Positions 1-7,064 of a stretch of 11,809 nucleotides of DNA are shown here, piece by piece. Made by a program: the position numbers and the translations under genes. How positions within the stretch are numbered: the first letter of the stretch is position 1; every line of letters begins with the position of its first letter. Under the pieces are notes generated by a model, which made no database searches, had not been told where the DNA came from, and saw nothing but the letters and a program-made list of their open reading frames with translations. Origin of the DNA: JBBIVB01 sp964567515 (GTDB lineage: Bacteria > Patescibacteriota > Patescibacteriia > Veblenbacterales > UBA10138); the NCBI GenBank assembly GCA_964567515.1, contig CAZMMW010000023.1:1-11809 (forward strand), in the 5' to 3' direction.

Positions 1-4
1 TGAT

Positions 5-10
5 TATAAT
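5..10 (+). promoter_or_regulatory. Possible -10 box upstream of pilB
   Basis: A perfect TATAAT lies 10 bases before the pilB ATG. If used, transcription would begin within a few bases of the start codon, giving a nearly leaderless mRNA, which would fit the lack of a Shine-Dalgarno. The -35 region is outside the window and TATAAT is common in AT-rich DNA, so this is weak. Confidence 0.2.
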
Positions 11-20
11 TTATTACTTT

Positions 21-1775
21 ATGTTTAGTTTTTTATCAACCAATAAACATAATCAATTATGTAAACTTTTGGAAGAGGCGAATTGTTTGTCACACGAGCA
101 ATTTAAAGAAGCGGTTAAACAAGCTAAACGAGAAGGACGATCTTTAGCCGAAATTCTACTTAATAATACCCTGTCACAGACCGTGCAGGATAGAATATTA
201 CAAATACTGGCCAAATTTTATAATCTACCGGAGGTTATTTTACGACGCAGGGTGATTTCGCCCTATGTGTTGAATTTAATTCCTAAAGAAGTAGCTGACC
301 AGCACCAAATAATTATTTTTAAAAAAGAAAAAAATATCATCAACGTAGCTACTGTTGATCCAGAAAATTATCAAGTAGTTGAATTTATCAGAAAAAAAAC
401 TGAGTTGGAACCGAAAGTTTTTTTAACTACACCAACCGATATTAACATCGCTTTAAAAAAATATCCCAGTAAAATTTCCGAAGAATTCGCTAAAATTATT
501 CAAGATAGTATTAAAGAAACAATATCCAGTCGTGAAACGGCTGAAAAGTTAGCTCAACACGTTCCTATTATTAAAATGGTAGAAACAGTGATAGATCAGG
601 CTTTAATACAAAATGCTTCCGATATACATTTTGAACCGACGACTTGCAGTGTTATTATTCGTTTTCGTATAGATGGCTTATTGCAGAAAATAGTGGAGTT
701 GCCACATGGTATTTTGCCGCCTTTAGTTGCCCGTCTTAAGTTGCTAGCTAATTTAAAACTAGATGAATATCGTCAACCACAAGACGGCAGATTTAAATTT
801 ATGTTTAAAGAACGCGAAGTAGCTATTCGTGTTTCAGCTATTCCCACACTGCATGGTACTAAGATTGTTTTAAGGTTACTGGATGCTAAGAGTAAACAGT
901 TTACTTTGAGTAAATTGGGTTTAAATCAACGAGATTTAACAATTCTAAAACAAGAATTGATTAAACCGCATGGCATGATATTAGCTACCGGCCCCACTGG
1001 CAGCGGAAAGACCACTACACTTTATACTATTTTGAGTTTATTACATCGCGAGCATGTAAATATTTGTACGATTGAAGATCCGGTGGAATATAGTTTAGAA
1101 GGTATTAATCAGATGCAGGCAAATAATACAGTTGGCCTTACTTTTGCTTCAGGTTTAAGATCAATTTTGCGACAGGATCCGGATATTGTTATGGTAGGAG
1201 AAATTCGAGATACTGAAACAGCTGATATTGCTATTAATGCTGCTATGACCGGACATATGGTTTTATCCACACTACATACTAATGATGCTTTTTTGGCAGT
1301 GCAGAGATTAACTGAAATGAGTGTACCATCGTTTTTAACGGCCTCGGTAGTAAATTTAATTATTGGTCAACGGTTAGTGAGAAAAATTTGTCCACATTGT
1401 CGCTCACGCTTACCTTCGTCTACTAAAATATGGGGGAGCTATAGTGAAATATTTAATTTTAATGAGGTTATTACTAAACTTAAAAAATTGAATTTGTTAT
1501 CAAATGAAATAAATAATATAGAAGAGATAAAACTCTATCATGGACGTGGTTGTGAAAAATGTAATAATACTGGCTATAAAGGCAGGATAGGAATTTACGA
1601 AGTTTTATTAGTTACCAAAGAATTAGGAGAAGTGATTAGGAAAGAATCCTCAGCTCGACTTATTAAACAGAAAGCTTTAGAAACCGGCACTTTAACAATG
1701 GTAGAAGATGGACTGCTAAAAGTATTTACTGGACAAACTACTTTAGAAGAGGTGTTGCGGGTAACTAGAGATTAA
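21..1775 (+). CDS. pilB: Type IV pilus assembly ATPase PilB (GspE/PulE family)
   Basis: Cytoplasmic hexameric ATPase that powers extension of the type IV pilus through the platform protein PilC. The 584 residues have the full family layout: an N-terminal GspE/MshEN-type domain (about 10-150), the DIHFEP segment at 201-206, Walker A GPTGSGKT at 324-331, the Asp box around E352-D353, Walker B ending in GEIRD (393-397), and the His box TLHT at 417-420. A zinc tetracysteine (C457/C460 and C511/C514) marks PilB/GspE and separates it from the retraction ATPase PilT. First gene of a tightly packed pilus operon; pilC follows after 3 bases. No Shine-Dalgarno is visible before the ATG, and the frame is open to the window edge, so a start further upstream is possible. 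The N-terminus nevertheless looks complete. Family assignment is near certain. Confidence 0.96.
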   Translation: MFSFLSTNKHNQLCKLLEEANCLSHEQFKEAVKQAKREGRSLAEILLNNTLSQTVQDRILQILAKFYNLPEVILRRRVISPYVLNLIPKEVADQHQIIIFKKEKNIINVATVDPENYQVVEFIRKKTELEPKVFLTTPTDINIALKKYPSKISEEFAKIIQDSIKETISSRETAEKLAQHVPIIKMVETVIDQALIQNASDIHFEPTTCSVIIRFRIDGLLQKIVELPHGILPPLVARLKLLANLKLDEYRQPQDGRFKFMFKEREVAIRVSAIPTLHGTKIVLRLLDAKSKQFTLSKLGLNQRDLTILKQELIKPHGMILATGPTGSGKTTTLYTILSLLHREHVNICTIEDPVEYSLEGINQMQANNTVGLTFASGLRSILRQDPDIVMVGEIRDTETADIAINAAMTGHMVLSTLHTNDAFLAVQRLTEMSVPSFLTASVVNLIIGQRLVRKICPHCRSRLPSSTKIWGSYSEIFNFNEVITKLKKLNLLSNEINNIEEIKLYHGRGCEKCNNTGYKGRIGIYEVLLVTKELGEVIRKESSARLIKQKALETGTLTMVEDGLLKVFTGQTTLEEVLRVTRD

Positions 1776-1778
1776 GAT

Positions 1779-2987
1779 ATGACTACTTTTACCTATACTG
1801 CTCTAGATAAATCAAATTCTTACTTAAAAGGTAGGATAGAAGCTAAAAATTTCAAAAAAGCCAAAACCTCATTAGAACAACAAGGTTTATTAATTGTTAA
1901 TTTAAAATCAGAGAAACGCTACCGGTTTGTAAAAATAGATAAATATTTAACCAGAGTCACTAGACTGGATAAAATTTTCTTTACCAGCCATCTTCATACT
2001 TTATTAGAAGCCGGTATACCACTAGATCAAGCTATTCAAGCTGCAGCCGAGCAAACCACTAATCAAAAATTCAAAGAAGTGTTGTTGGATATTTATCATA
2101 ATATTCAACGCGGCCAGTCGCTTTATTCTTCATTAGCACATCACCAGCAATATTTTTCTAATTTTTATTTAAGTTTAATTAAAGTAGGTGAGACTAGTGG
2201 CAAACTTGACAGCGTACTGTCCTATTTATTAGAACAACAAGAACGTGATTATGAATTGTTAATCAAGGCTCGCGGCGCTATGATTTATCCTTGTATTATT
2301 TTAGGGGCCATGTTAACGATGGTGACTTTTATGATGATCTTTGTTATTCCTAAAGTAACCAGCTTGTTGCAGGAATATAAAGTTGATTTACCGCTGGCTA
2401 CTAAAATATTAATTATTGTCAGTAATATTTTAAGCAATTTTGGTTTAATTTTACTGCCTTTGTTGATTATTTTATTTTGGTTATTTAGAAGATTTATTCG
2501 TACGCCACAAGGTAGTTGGTGGTGGGATGGTTTATTGTTAAATTTACCTTGGCTTAATCAAATTATTAAAGAATTTAATTTAGCGCGGTTTGCTCGGGCG
2601 ATGAGCTCACTGTTAAAAAGCGGCATGGTAATCGATCAAGCTTTGGAATTATCTTCAGCGGTGGTGGGTAACGCTCGCTACCGGAAATCAATTCAGGCCA
2701 GCGTAGGTTTTGTGCAAAAAGGCATTTCTATTACCGAGGTTTTTAGCGGTTATCCCAAACTCTACCCTCCTATTACCAGTCGGATGATAGAGGTAGGAGA
2801 ACGCAGCGGTAAACTTGATTATATGTTAGGACGCCTGGCTAATTTTTATGAAAAAACAATTAGCAATACTTTGAGTAATATAACCGCCATTATAGAACCG
2901 GTGTTACTGTTGTCTATTGGTTTAGGGGTTGGTTTTATTGCTATTGCTATCTTAACGCCTATTTGGAAGTTTTCCAGCACTATTTAA
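1779..2987 (+). CDS. pilC: Type IV pilus inner-membrane platform protein PilC (GspF family)
   Basis: Polytopic membrane protein that forms the platform through which PilB drives pilin polymerisation. The 402 residues carry the two tandem T2SSF domains expected of the family (about 66-190 and 268-390), each with its diagnostic motif: GETSGKLD at 137-144 and GERSGKLD at 340-347. Hydrophobic segments lie at about 168-192, 210-236 and 372-392, matching the usual three-helix topology. The length is normal for PilC. The ATG is 3 bases after the pilB stop and 6 bases separate it from the first minor pilin gene, so it is co-transcribed and probably translated by coupling or re-initiation, as no clear Shine-Dalgarno is present. 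Nothing is missing or broken. Confident. Confidence 0.95.
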   Translation: MTTFTYTALDKSNSYLKGRIEAKNFKKAKTSLEQQGLLIVNLKSEKRYRFVKIDKYLTRVTRLDKIFFTSHLHTLLEAGIPLDQAIQAAAEQTTNQKFKEVLLDIYHNIQRGQSLYSSLAHHQQYFSNFYLSLIKVGETSGKLDSVLSYLLEQQERDYELLIKARGAMIYPCIILGAMLTMVTFMMIFVIPKVTSLLQEYKVDLPLATKILIIVSNILSNFGLILLPLLIILFWLFRRFIRTPQGSWWWDGLLLNLPWLNQIIKEFNLARFARAMSSLLKSGMVIDQALELSSAVVGNARYRKSIQASVGFVQKGISITEVFSGYPKLYPPITSRMIEVGERSGKLDYMLGRLANFYEKTISNTLSNITAIIEPVLLLSIGLGVGFIAIAILTPIWKFSSTI

Positions 2988-2993
2988 TAAATT

Positions 2994-3434
2994 ATGAGTT
3001 TAACTAATAAAAAAGGCTTTACTCTAATTGAATTGGCTATAACCATAGGTATTTTAGGTTTACTTTTGGCTATAGCTATCCCTTCTTATGCTACTTTAAG
3101 AAATCACATTGCTTTAAGTAATTATACTGACGAAATAGTGAGTGCTTTAAGAACAGCACAAAATAATGCCATGGTTTCACAGGGCGGGGTGGCACATGGT
3201 TTACATTTAGAAACAAACCGCTATTGTGAGTTTGCCGGTACTTCATTTTCAGGCTGCGCCTCACCTTATTATTCTTTATCAGGAGGCATCAAAATCAGTA
3301 GCGGTACTGGCAATATTGTCTTCGCGAGATTTTCAGGTATGGTAGCGGCTCAAGTAAATATTGTATTGCAGGCTTCGGGCACTACCAACAAAACTATTAC
3401 CGTTGAAACAAGTGGTAAAATTTATGAACAATAA
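2994..3434 (+). CDS. Minor pilin, GspH/FimT-like
   Basis: Small pilin-like protein of 146 residues. It has a textbook class III signal: a short basic leader ending KKG, prepilin peptidase cleavage after G8, mature N-terminus FTLIE with the glutamate at mature position 5 (E13), and a hydrophobic helix to about residue 30. The rest is short, beta-rich and carries two cysteines (in YCEF and SGCAS) that may form a disulfide. Size, position just after pilC and the start FTLIELAITIGILGLLLAI fit the GspH/FimT class of minor pilins, which help prime pilus assembly or sit at the tip. It overlaps the next gene by 11 bases. The exact subclass is inferred from order and length; FimU-like is the alternative. 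Confidence 0.85.
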   Translation: MSLTNKKGFTLIELAITIGILGLLLAIAIPSYATLRNHIALSNYTDEIVSALRTAQNNAMVSQGGVAHGLHLETNRYCEFAGTSFSGCASPYYSLSGGIKISSGTGNIVFARFSGMVAAQVNIVLQASGTTNKTITVETSGKIYEQ

Positions 3435-4050
3435 TTTTCACTCTAGTCTTCGTAAATTTTATAATCACCCAGCCGGCTCTATGGTGATAGAAGTTCTTTT
3501 AAGTCTCGCCATGATGGCAATTATTGCTGTAGTTATTGGTAATACTCTTATAGCTGTGCACCGTTTGGAGGGAGCTAGTGATTTACGGAACAGAGCTTTA
3601 ACTTATACCAAACAAGCTCTGGAAATCATTACCAGTTTATCGGCGAATATGATTAATAACCCTTTTGTTTGTTCATCTTCTGCTTCTTTTTCTTCAACAC
3701 CAAACTCCGGTACAGTTATTAGTGACCAGTGCCAACTTAATAGTGATACAACAAAAAAATGTCGCCTACCAAGTCCGGCTTATGTAAGTTGTTGGCTGGA
3801 TCAACCTGTAGGATTATCTAACAATAGTGATTTGCACCTGCAGTTAATTTCAGGAAATTGGAAACTGGTAACTATCGCGCCGGCAGACGAAGTGCCAACA
3901 CCTTTTAATAGAACTATAACGATTCAAAATCAAAACTCTCCTGCGGATAGCAATATTAAAACTATAACTGCCACAGTTACTTGGACCGAACGCGGAAATA
4001 CTAAACAACTACAGCTCTCTACTATTCTAACCGCTTGGAAAAATTTATGA
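3424..4050 (+). CDS. Minor pilin, PilV/GspI-like
   Basis: Predicted minor pilin of 208 residues. I place the start at ATG 3424 rather than an in-frame ATG at 3361: the upstream start would add 21 residues lying wholly inside the previous pilin gene and bury the class III leader. From 3424 the leader ends in PAG, cleavage falls after G18 and the mature protein begins SMVIE, keeping the glutamate at position 5 (E23), followed by a hydrophobic helix to about residue 45. Four cysteines lie in the C-terminal half (around VCS, QCQ, KCR and SCW), possibly two disulfides. It overlaps its upstream neighbour by 11 bases and its downstream neighbour by 4. The phenylalanine usual at mature position 1 is a serine here, as is common in minor pilins. 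The subclass is inferred from position. Confidence 0.8.
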   Translation: MNNNFHSSLRKFYNHPAGSMVIEVLLSLAMMAIIAVVIGNTLIAVHRLEGASDLRNRALTYTKQALEIITSLSANMINNPFVCSSSASFSSTPNSGTVISDQCQLNSDTTKKCRLPSPAYVSCWLDQPVGLSNNSDLHLQLISGNWKLVTIAPADEVPTPFNRTITIQNQNSPADSNIKTITATVTWTERGNTKQLQLSTILTAWKNL

Positions 4051-4538
4051 GCCAGACGCCAAAATTACATCACGGCTTTACTATTGTTGAACTATTAGTG
4101 TATGTCAGTATTGTCACAATAGCTCTGACAATTTTCTCTATATTTGTAGTTGATGTCATTAAAGACAGCAGTCGTAGCAAAACCACCAAAGAAGTGCAGC
4201 AGAATGCCCAGCTTATTATGGATCGTTTAACTGGCGATATTCAGCACGCACAGGCTATTACTTCTGTCGGTACTAATTCCGTGTCTCTTACTAATAGTAT
4301 TGGCGTGGCTGTTACGTATGCTTTAGCTAATCAAATAGTTACTTATCAGCAGGGTGTAGCTATTGCCGTGCCGATTTCGAATAATCAAGTCCGTGTTACT
4401 ACTTTGAATTTTAGTGGTTCCGATCCCACCATAACTATTAATTTAACTGTGCAACAGAAAAATCCCAATGCGTCCGCTGCTGGGCAATACAGCACTACGC
4501 TTACTTCTACTGTAGCACGCCGTCAGGCAATATATTAA
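4047..4538 (+). CDS. Minor pilin, PilW/GspJ-like
   Basis: Predicted minor pilin of 163 residues. The ATG at 4047 overlaps the TGA of the preceding gene (ATGA), a classic coupled start. An in-frame TTG at 4035 would add only four residues and is less likely. The leader ends HHG, cleavage falls after G10, and the mature N-terminus FTIVE has glutamate at position 5 (E15), then a hydrophobic helix to about residue 37. The segment QQNAQLIMDRLTGDIQHAQ matches the pattern usual in PilW/GspJ-class minor pilins, where the helix continues into a region containing an R-L/I-x-x-D-I core. There are no cysteines. It probably works with the two preceding pilins and the PilX-like protein in one initiation or tip complex. 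Membership of the pilin superfamily is certain; the subclass is likely. Confidence 0.82.
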   Translation: MSQTPKLHHGFTIVELLVYVSIVTIALTIFSIFVVDVIKDSSRSKTTKEVQQNAQLIMDRLTGDIQHAQAITSVGTNSVSLTNSIGVAVTYALANQIVTYQQGVAIAVPISNNQVRVTTLNFSGSDPTITINLTVQQKNPNASAAGQYSTTLTSTVARRQAIY

Positions 4539-4542
4539 CAAT

Positions 4543-6447
4543 ATGAATGCTAATTACAAACCATATCAAAAATATCCTCAAGGCGGTATTGCTATACTCA
4601 CCTTACTTGGGGTTTCTGTGTTTGCTTTGGCAGTTATGATTACGGTTGTTAATTTGGCACACGACCAGGCACAAATTGTGAATGCGCAAGAAGCTTCACA
4701 AAAAACATTTTATGCCGCTGAAGCAGGTTTAAACAAAACGCTTTATAAGTTAGCAAGCAACCCATCTACGAGTAGCTTTACTATTAATAGCGATGGTATG
4801 TCTACGCTAGTAACAATAACACCGGATTTTCTTCCTACCGCCACTGAATTTCAAGGTACTATTAATGTTCGGACAACAGATTCAACAGGTAAAGTACGTA
4901 CTATACAAACAAGAGCAACCACTTCTTCTTTGGGTGGTATTTTTGTTTATGGCGCTCAGACAGATGCGGGAGGAATCGAATTTACATCTAGTCCCAGCAT
5001 TATTAAAGGAGACATTTATTCTAACGGTGATATTAATGGTAATGGTATTATAACAGGAAACGTCACAGTGGGGAGCGACTCCATCTTAGATCAGCAGGAT
5101 ATAAAACAAGATAGTGAGTTTAAGTTTGGATTAGCCGCACCATTTACTGATATTGCTCAGTCTTTTGTCGCTGGCACCACCGGTACGATTAATCGGTTCG
5201 CACTTTTATTGAAACGGGTAGGACCTAATCCACCACTTTTAAAGTGGCAGATTGTGGCCGATAATAATGGAAAGCCGGCTACTACCTATCTAAAATTTGG
5301 CACCATTGATAGTGCTAATAATGTTGATACATCTTTAGGCTGGGTCAATATCAATGTTTCTAATAGCCCAAATCCCATGCCAACGCTTACCGCGGGTGTT
5401 AGGTACTGGTTAGTACTTGATACAGCAACCACCACTTCTGGTGACTATTGGGTGTGGGGTATGGATAGTAGTAATACGTATAGTAACGGTGATGGTTATT
5501 ATACAGCGAGTTGGACAAATAGTAACGCGATTTGGATGTCGGTTAAAACTGGTGGTGGAGATTTAGGTTTTAAAACTTGGCTCGGTAGCGCTTATCATGT
5601 TTTAAGTAATGTTACTGTTATTGGTAATGCTTCAGCTCATCATATTTCATCATTATACGGTACTGCAAAAATTTGTGGCGACGCAAATTATTTTACTATA
5701 TCACCTACAGCTTTAAATTTTCTTAACAACCCTACCGGCCCGCCGTCTGGACCATGTCCTACACCACTTACTCCTGGCGCTGGTGTTTTAATCGATAATT
5801 TGCCAGTTAAAAAAAGATTGCCTATCATTGAAGATGATATTACAAAGTGGAAAAAACAAATAGAAGACGCTTCTGGAACCATACCTTCTTGTATTACCAA
5901 AACCGGTAATACATATAAAGTTGAAAGCAATTGTTCATTAGGCTGGCAGAAAATAGATGGCGATTTGGAGATAAAAAAGAATAACACCACCTTAACGCTT
6001 ATGGGAAACGTTTGGGTGACAGGAATTATTACTATCGATAATAATCCAACTATAAAAATCGCTAGTACTTTGAGTACTAAAAGTCTTATACTTTTAGGGC
6101 GGAGAATTACTATTGGCAACAATGCGGCACTTTCTGGTTCAGATTGTACTGGTTCTTGTCCTACTAATTTTTTGTTAGTTGTTGCTACCGATACTGATAC
6201 TAGTAAACCATGTACATCAACAACGCCCTCGATAAACGCTGCAAATAATAGCGCTTCTGTTATTTTTGCTGCACCATTAGGGTCAATCCAAACAAAGAAA
6301 GCTAAGATTAATGCCGGAGCTTCTTATGGCCTTTGTCTTGATAATCAAGCAGAAGTAAATTTTGTTAGCTCTATCTCCTCTCTTTTTATCCCTTCTCCCA
6401 CCCAACAGCCAATTAGTGTTGTGCCGAATACCTGGACAGAACAGTAA
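4543..6447 (+). CDS. PilX-like minor pilin with inserted beta-sandwich module (candidate tip adhesin)
   Basis: A 634-residue protein, far longer than ordinary minor pilins. Residues 1-70 match the PilX N-terminal pattern: a basic leader with GG at 14-15, a hydrophobic helix to about 37, then AAEAGLNKTLYKLAS at about 58-72. The pilin glutamate at mature position 5 is absent, as in other PilX-type proteins. Residues 150-177 are a Gly/Asn-rich repeat-like stretch (GDIYSNGDINGNGII), resumed at 352-372. Between them (about 180-350) sits a module with AQSFVAG, LLKWQIVADNNGKPA, LTAGVRYWLVLD and DYWVWGMD, which resembles carbohydrate-binding-like or choice-of-anchor beta-sandwiches. The C-terminal half has eight cysteines and a WKKQIEDA segment typical of related candidate-phylum proteins. 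Last gene of the pilus operon. The adhesin role is inference; pilus membership is well supported by order and N-terminus. Confidence 0.8.
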   Translation: MNANYKPYQKYPQGGIAILTLLGVSVFALAVMITVVNLAHDQAQIVNAQEASQKTFYAAEAGLNKTLYKLASNPSTSSFTINSDGMSTLVTITPDFLPTATEFQGTINVRTTDSTGKVRTIQTRATTSSLGGIFVYGAQTDAGGIEFTSSPSIIKGDIYSNGDINGNGIITGNVTVGSDSILDQQDIKQDSEFKFGLAAPFTDIAQSFVAGTTGTINRFALLLKRVGPNPPLLKWQIVADNNGKPATTYLKFGTIDSANNVDTSLGWVNINVSNSPNPMPTLTAGVRYWLVLDTATTTSGDYWVWGMDSSNTYSNGDGYYTASWTNSNAIWMSVKTGGGDLGFKTWLGSAYHVLSNVTVIGNASAHHISSLYGTAKICGDANYFTISPTALNFLNNPTGPPSGPCPTPLTPGAGVLIDNLPVKKRLPIIEDDITKWKKQIEDASGTIPSCITKTGNTYKVESNCSLGWQKIDGDLEIKKNNTTLTLMGNVWVTGIITIDNNPTIKIASTLSTKSLILLGRRITIGNNAALSGSDCTGSCPTNFLLVVATDTDTSKPCTSTTPSINAANNSASVIFAAPLGSIQTKKAKINAGASYGLCLDNQAEVNFVSSISSLFIPSPTQQPISVVPNTWTEQ

Positions 6448-6458
6448 TTTTTAAAAGT

Positions 6459-6483
6459 GGTTGAATAATTTAATTATTCAACC
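6459..6483 (+). terminator. Perfect 12-bp-arm palindrome after the pilus operon
   Basis: GGTTGAATAATT and AATTATTCAACC flank a single T, 12 bases after the stop codon of the PilX-like gene. The RNA could form a 10-bp stem with a 5-base loop. It is not followed by a U-run on the + strand (AAAAATC follows), so it is not a canonical rho-independent terminator. It may be a weak terminator, an mRNA 3'-end stabiliser or a dimeric regulator site. Confidence 0.4.
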
Positions 6484-6508
6484 AAAAATCAACAGTAGAG
6501 TTTTGCAC

Positions 6509-6573
6509 TTGACAAAAATTAGCACTTTGGGGTGAGATGAGGCACTATTTAAGTAGAGATACGCACATATAAA
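6509..6573 (+). promoter_or_regulatory. Candidate promoter region of the surface-protein gene
   Basis: A consensus -35 box TTGACA lies at 6509-6514, but no good -10 lies 16-18 bases later; the best is TGAGAT at 6533-6538, 3 of 6 matches. A TATAAA at 6568-6573 is a better -10 but lacks a matching -35. The sequence TTAGCACT follows TTGACA directly, and GCACT occurs three times, at 6505, 6522 and 6542. Some promoter must exist here if the preceding palindrome terminates the pilus operon, but which box is used is unclear. Confidence 0.3.
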
Positions 6574-6607
6574 TTAAGTAGACAATTTTAACCTAATTAA
6601 TAATCAG

Positions 6608-6640
6608 TTGATTTTTAGGAGGAAATCAATTAAAAGGAGA
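6608..6640 (+). promoter_or_regulatory. Double Shine-Dalgarno leader, first copy in a hairpin loop
   Basis: TTGATTT (6608-6614) and AAATCAA (6623-6629) form a perfect 7-bp stem whose 8-base loop displays AGGAGG (6617-6622). A second site, AAAAGGAGA (6632-6640), follows at once and sits 8 bases from the ATG at 6648, the correct spacing. The second site is the working ribosome binding site and fixes the start. The first has no start codon at usable distance and may be a standby or regulatory site. Confidence 0.6.
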
Positions 6641-6647
6641 AAATTAT

Positions 6648-7064
6648 ATGCATAATAAATTAAGTTACAAATTTATTCTGCCGATAGTAGCAGTAGTAGC
6701 TTTGGTGTTGCAATTAATTTCACCAGCCGTTGCTTTGGCTGTCATAACCCCGACACCAAGCTGGCCGACAAGTTGGATTTCGCCATCACAGTGCTCAGAA
6801 GATGTTAGCGGTGACGAAAACCCAGGCCAGACTGATTTGGTTGGCGATGCAGCTAATTCGGCGATAGGTTTTCAGGAAGATAGTAACTTTTTCTATTTTC
6901 GCGAGAGAGTGGTTGGTAATCCTAAGAGCGGTGGAGTTTGGAAGAACACTGCTTGGGTTGTCTTGATGCAAACCACCCCGCCATCATATCAATATTTATT
7001 GGGACTCAATGGCGACAAGTCAAAAGTGGAAATTTGGCGCAACGCCCCCCAGGTACAGCGGTAG
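6648..7064 (+). CDS. Secreted surface protein, N-terminal part (reading frame broken at 7045-7050)
   Basis: N-terminal 134 residues of a protein that continues in the -1 frame after a run of six C. Read as it stands, it ends after four further out-of-frame residues at a TAG (138 residues). The ATG has a strong, well-spaced Shine-Dalgarno. Residues 1-31 are a classic Sec signal peptide: basic start, hydrophobic core IVAVVALVLQLI, and an ALA cleavage site at 29-31, so the product is exported and cleaved by signal peptidase I. The mature part begins VITPTPSWPTSW, has one cysteine, and forms the start of a globular domain containing an acidic stretch (DVSGDENPGQTDLVGDAA) and aromatic strands (NFFYFRERV, YQYLLGLNGD). 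I do not recognise this domain with confidence; its strands resemble DOMON-like or calcium-binding beta-sandwiches. It clearly continues downstream (VEIWRNAP, then DTKIWYGN). Confidence 0.85.
   Translation: MHNKLSYKFILPIVAVVALVLQLISPAVALAVITPTPSWPTSWISPSQCSEDVSGDENPGQTDLVGDAANSAIGFQEDSNFFYFRERVVGNPKSGGVWKNTAWVVLMQTTPPSYQYLLGLNGDKSKVEIWRNAPQVQR
7045..7050 (+). other. Frameshift at a run of six C
   Basis: The signal-peptide frame runs AAC GCC CCC C and then needs to read CCA GGT ACA to continue the protein. One extra C (seven instead of six) restores a single frame of about 1,011 codons. Upstream codons belong to the signal-peptide frame and downstream codons to the -1 frame, with no decay on either side. 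Possible causes are a sequencing or consensus error, a recent mutation, slippage during transcription, or a phase-variation tract. A simple tandem ribosomal slip is not well supported, because re-pairing in the -1 frame would be poor. Confidence 0.85.

Noticed and set aside
3361..3423. Longer start for the PilV-like minor pilin at ATG 3361
   Set aside because: The added 21 residues lie entirely within the preceding pilin gene and would move the prepilin leader far from the N-terminus. ATG 3424 gives a normal leader.
4035..4046. TTG start four codons before the PilW-like gene
   Set aside because: The ATG at 4047 overlaps the previous stop as ATGA, a typical coupled start, and gives a normal class III leader.
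5688..6122. Minus-strand reading frame within the PilX-like gene
   Set aside because: It is a shadow of a well-supported + strand gene, with no ribosome site and no recognisable domain. The minus frames at 7432-7728 and 8122-8361 in the surface-protein gene fail for the same reason.
6519..6547. A true CIRCE operator
   Set aside because: The left half TTAGCACT is present, but the right half GAGTGCTAA at the required 9-base spacing is not.
6938..7045. ATG 6938 as the true start of the large surface-protein frame
   Set aside because: There is no ribosome binding site, no signal peptide, and the residues are an out-of-frame reading of the N-terminal part.
7041..7052. Classic programmed -1 ribosomal frameshift heptamer
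   Set aside because: The zero-frame codons GCC CCC CAG do not give a good tandem re-pairing in the -1 frame, and I did not find a convincing downstream stimulatory structure by eye.
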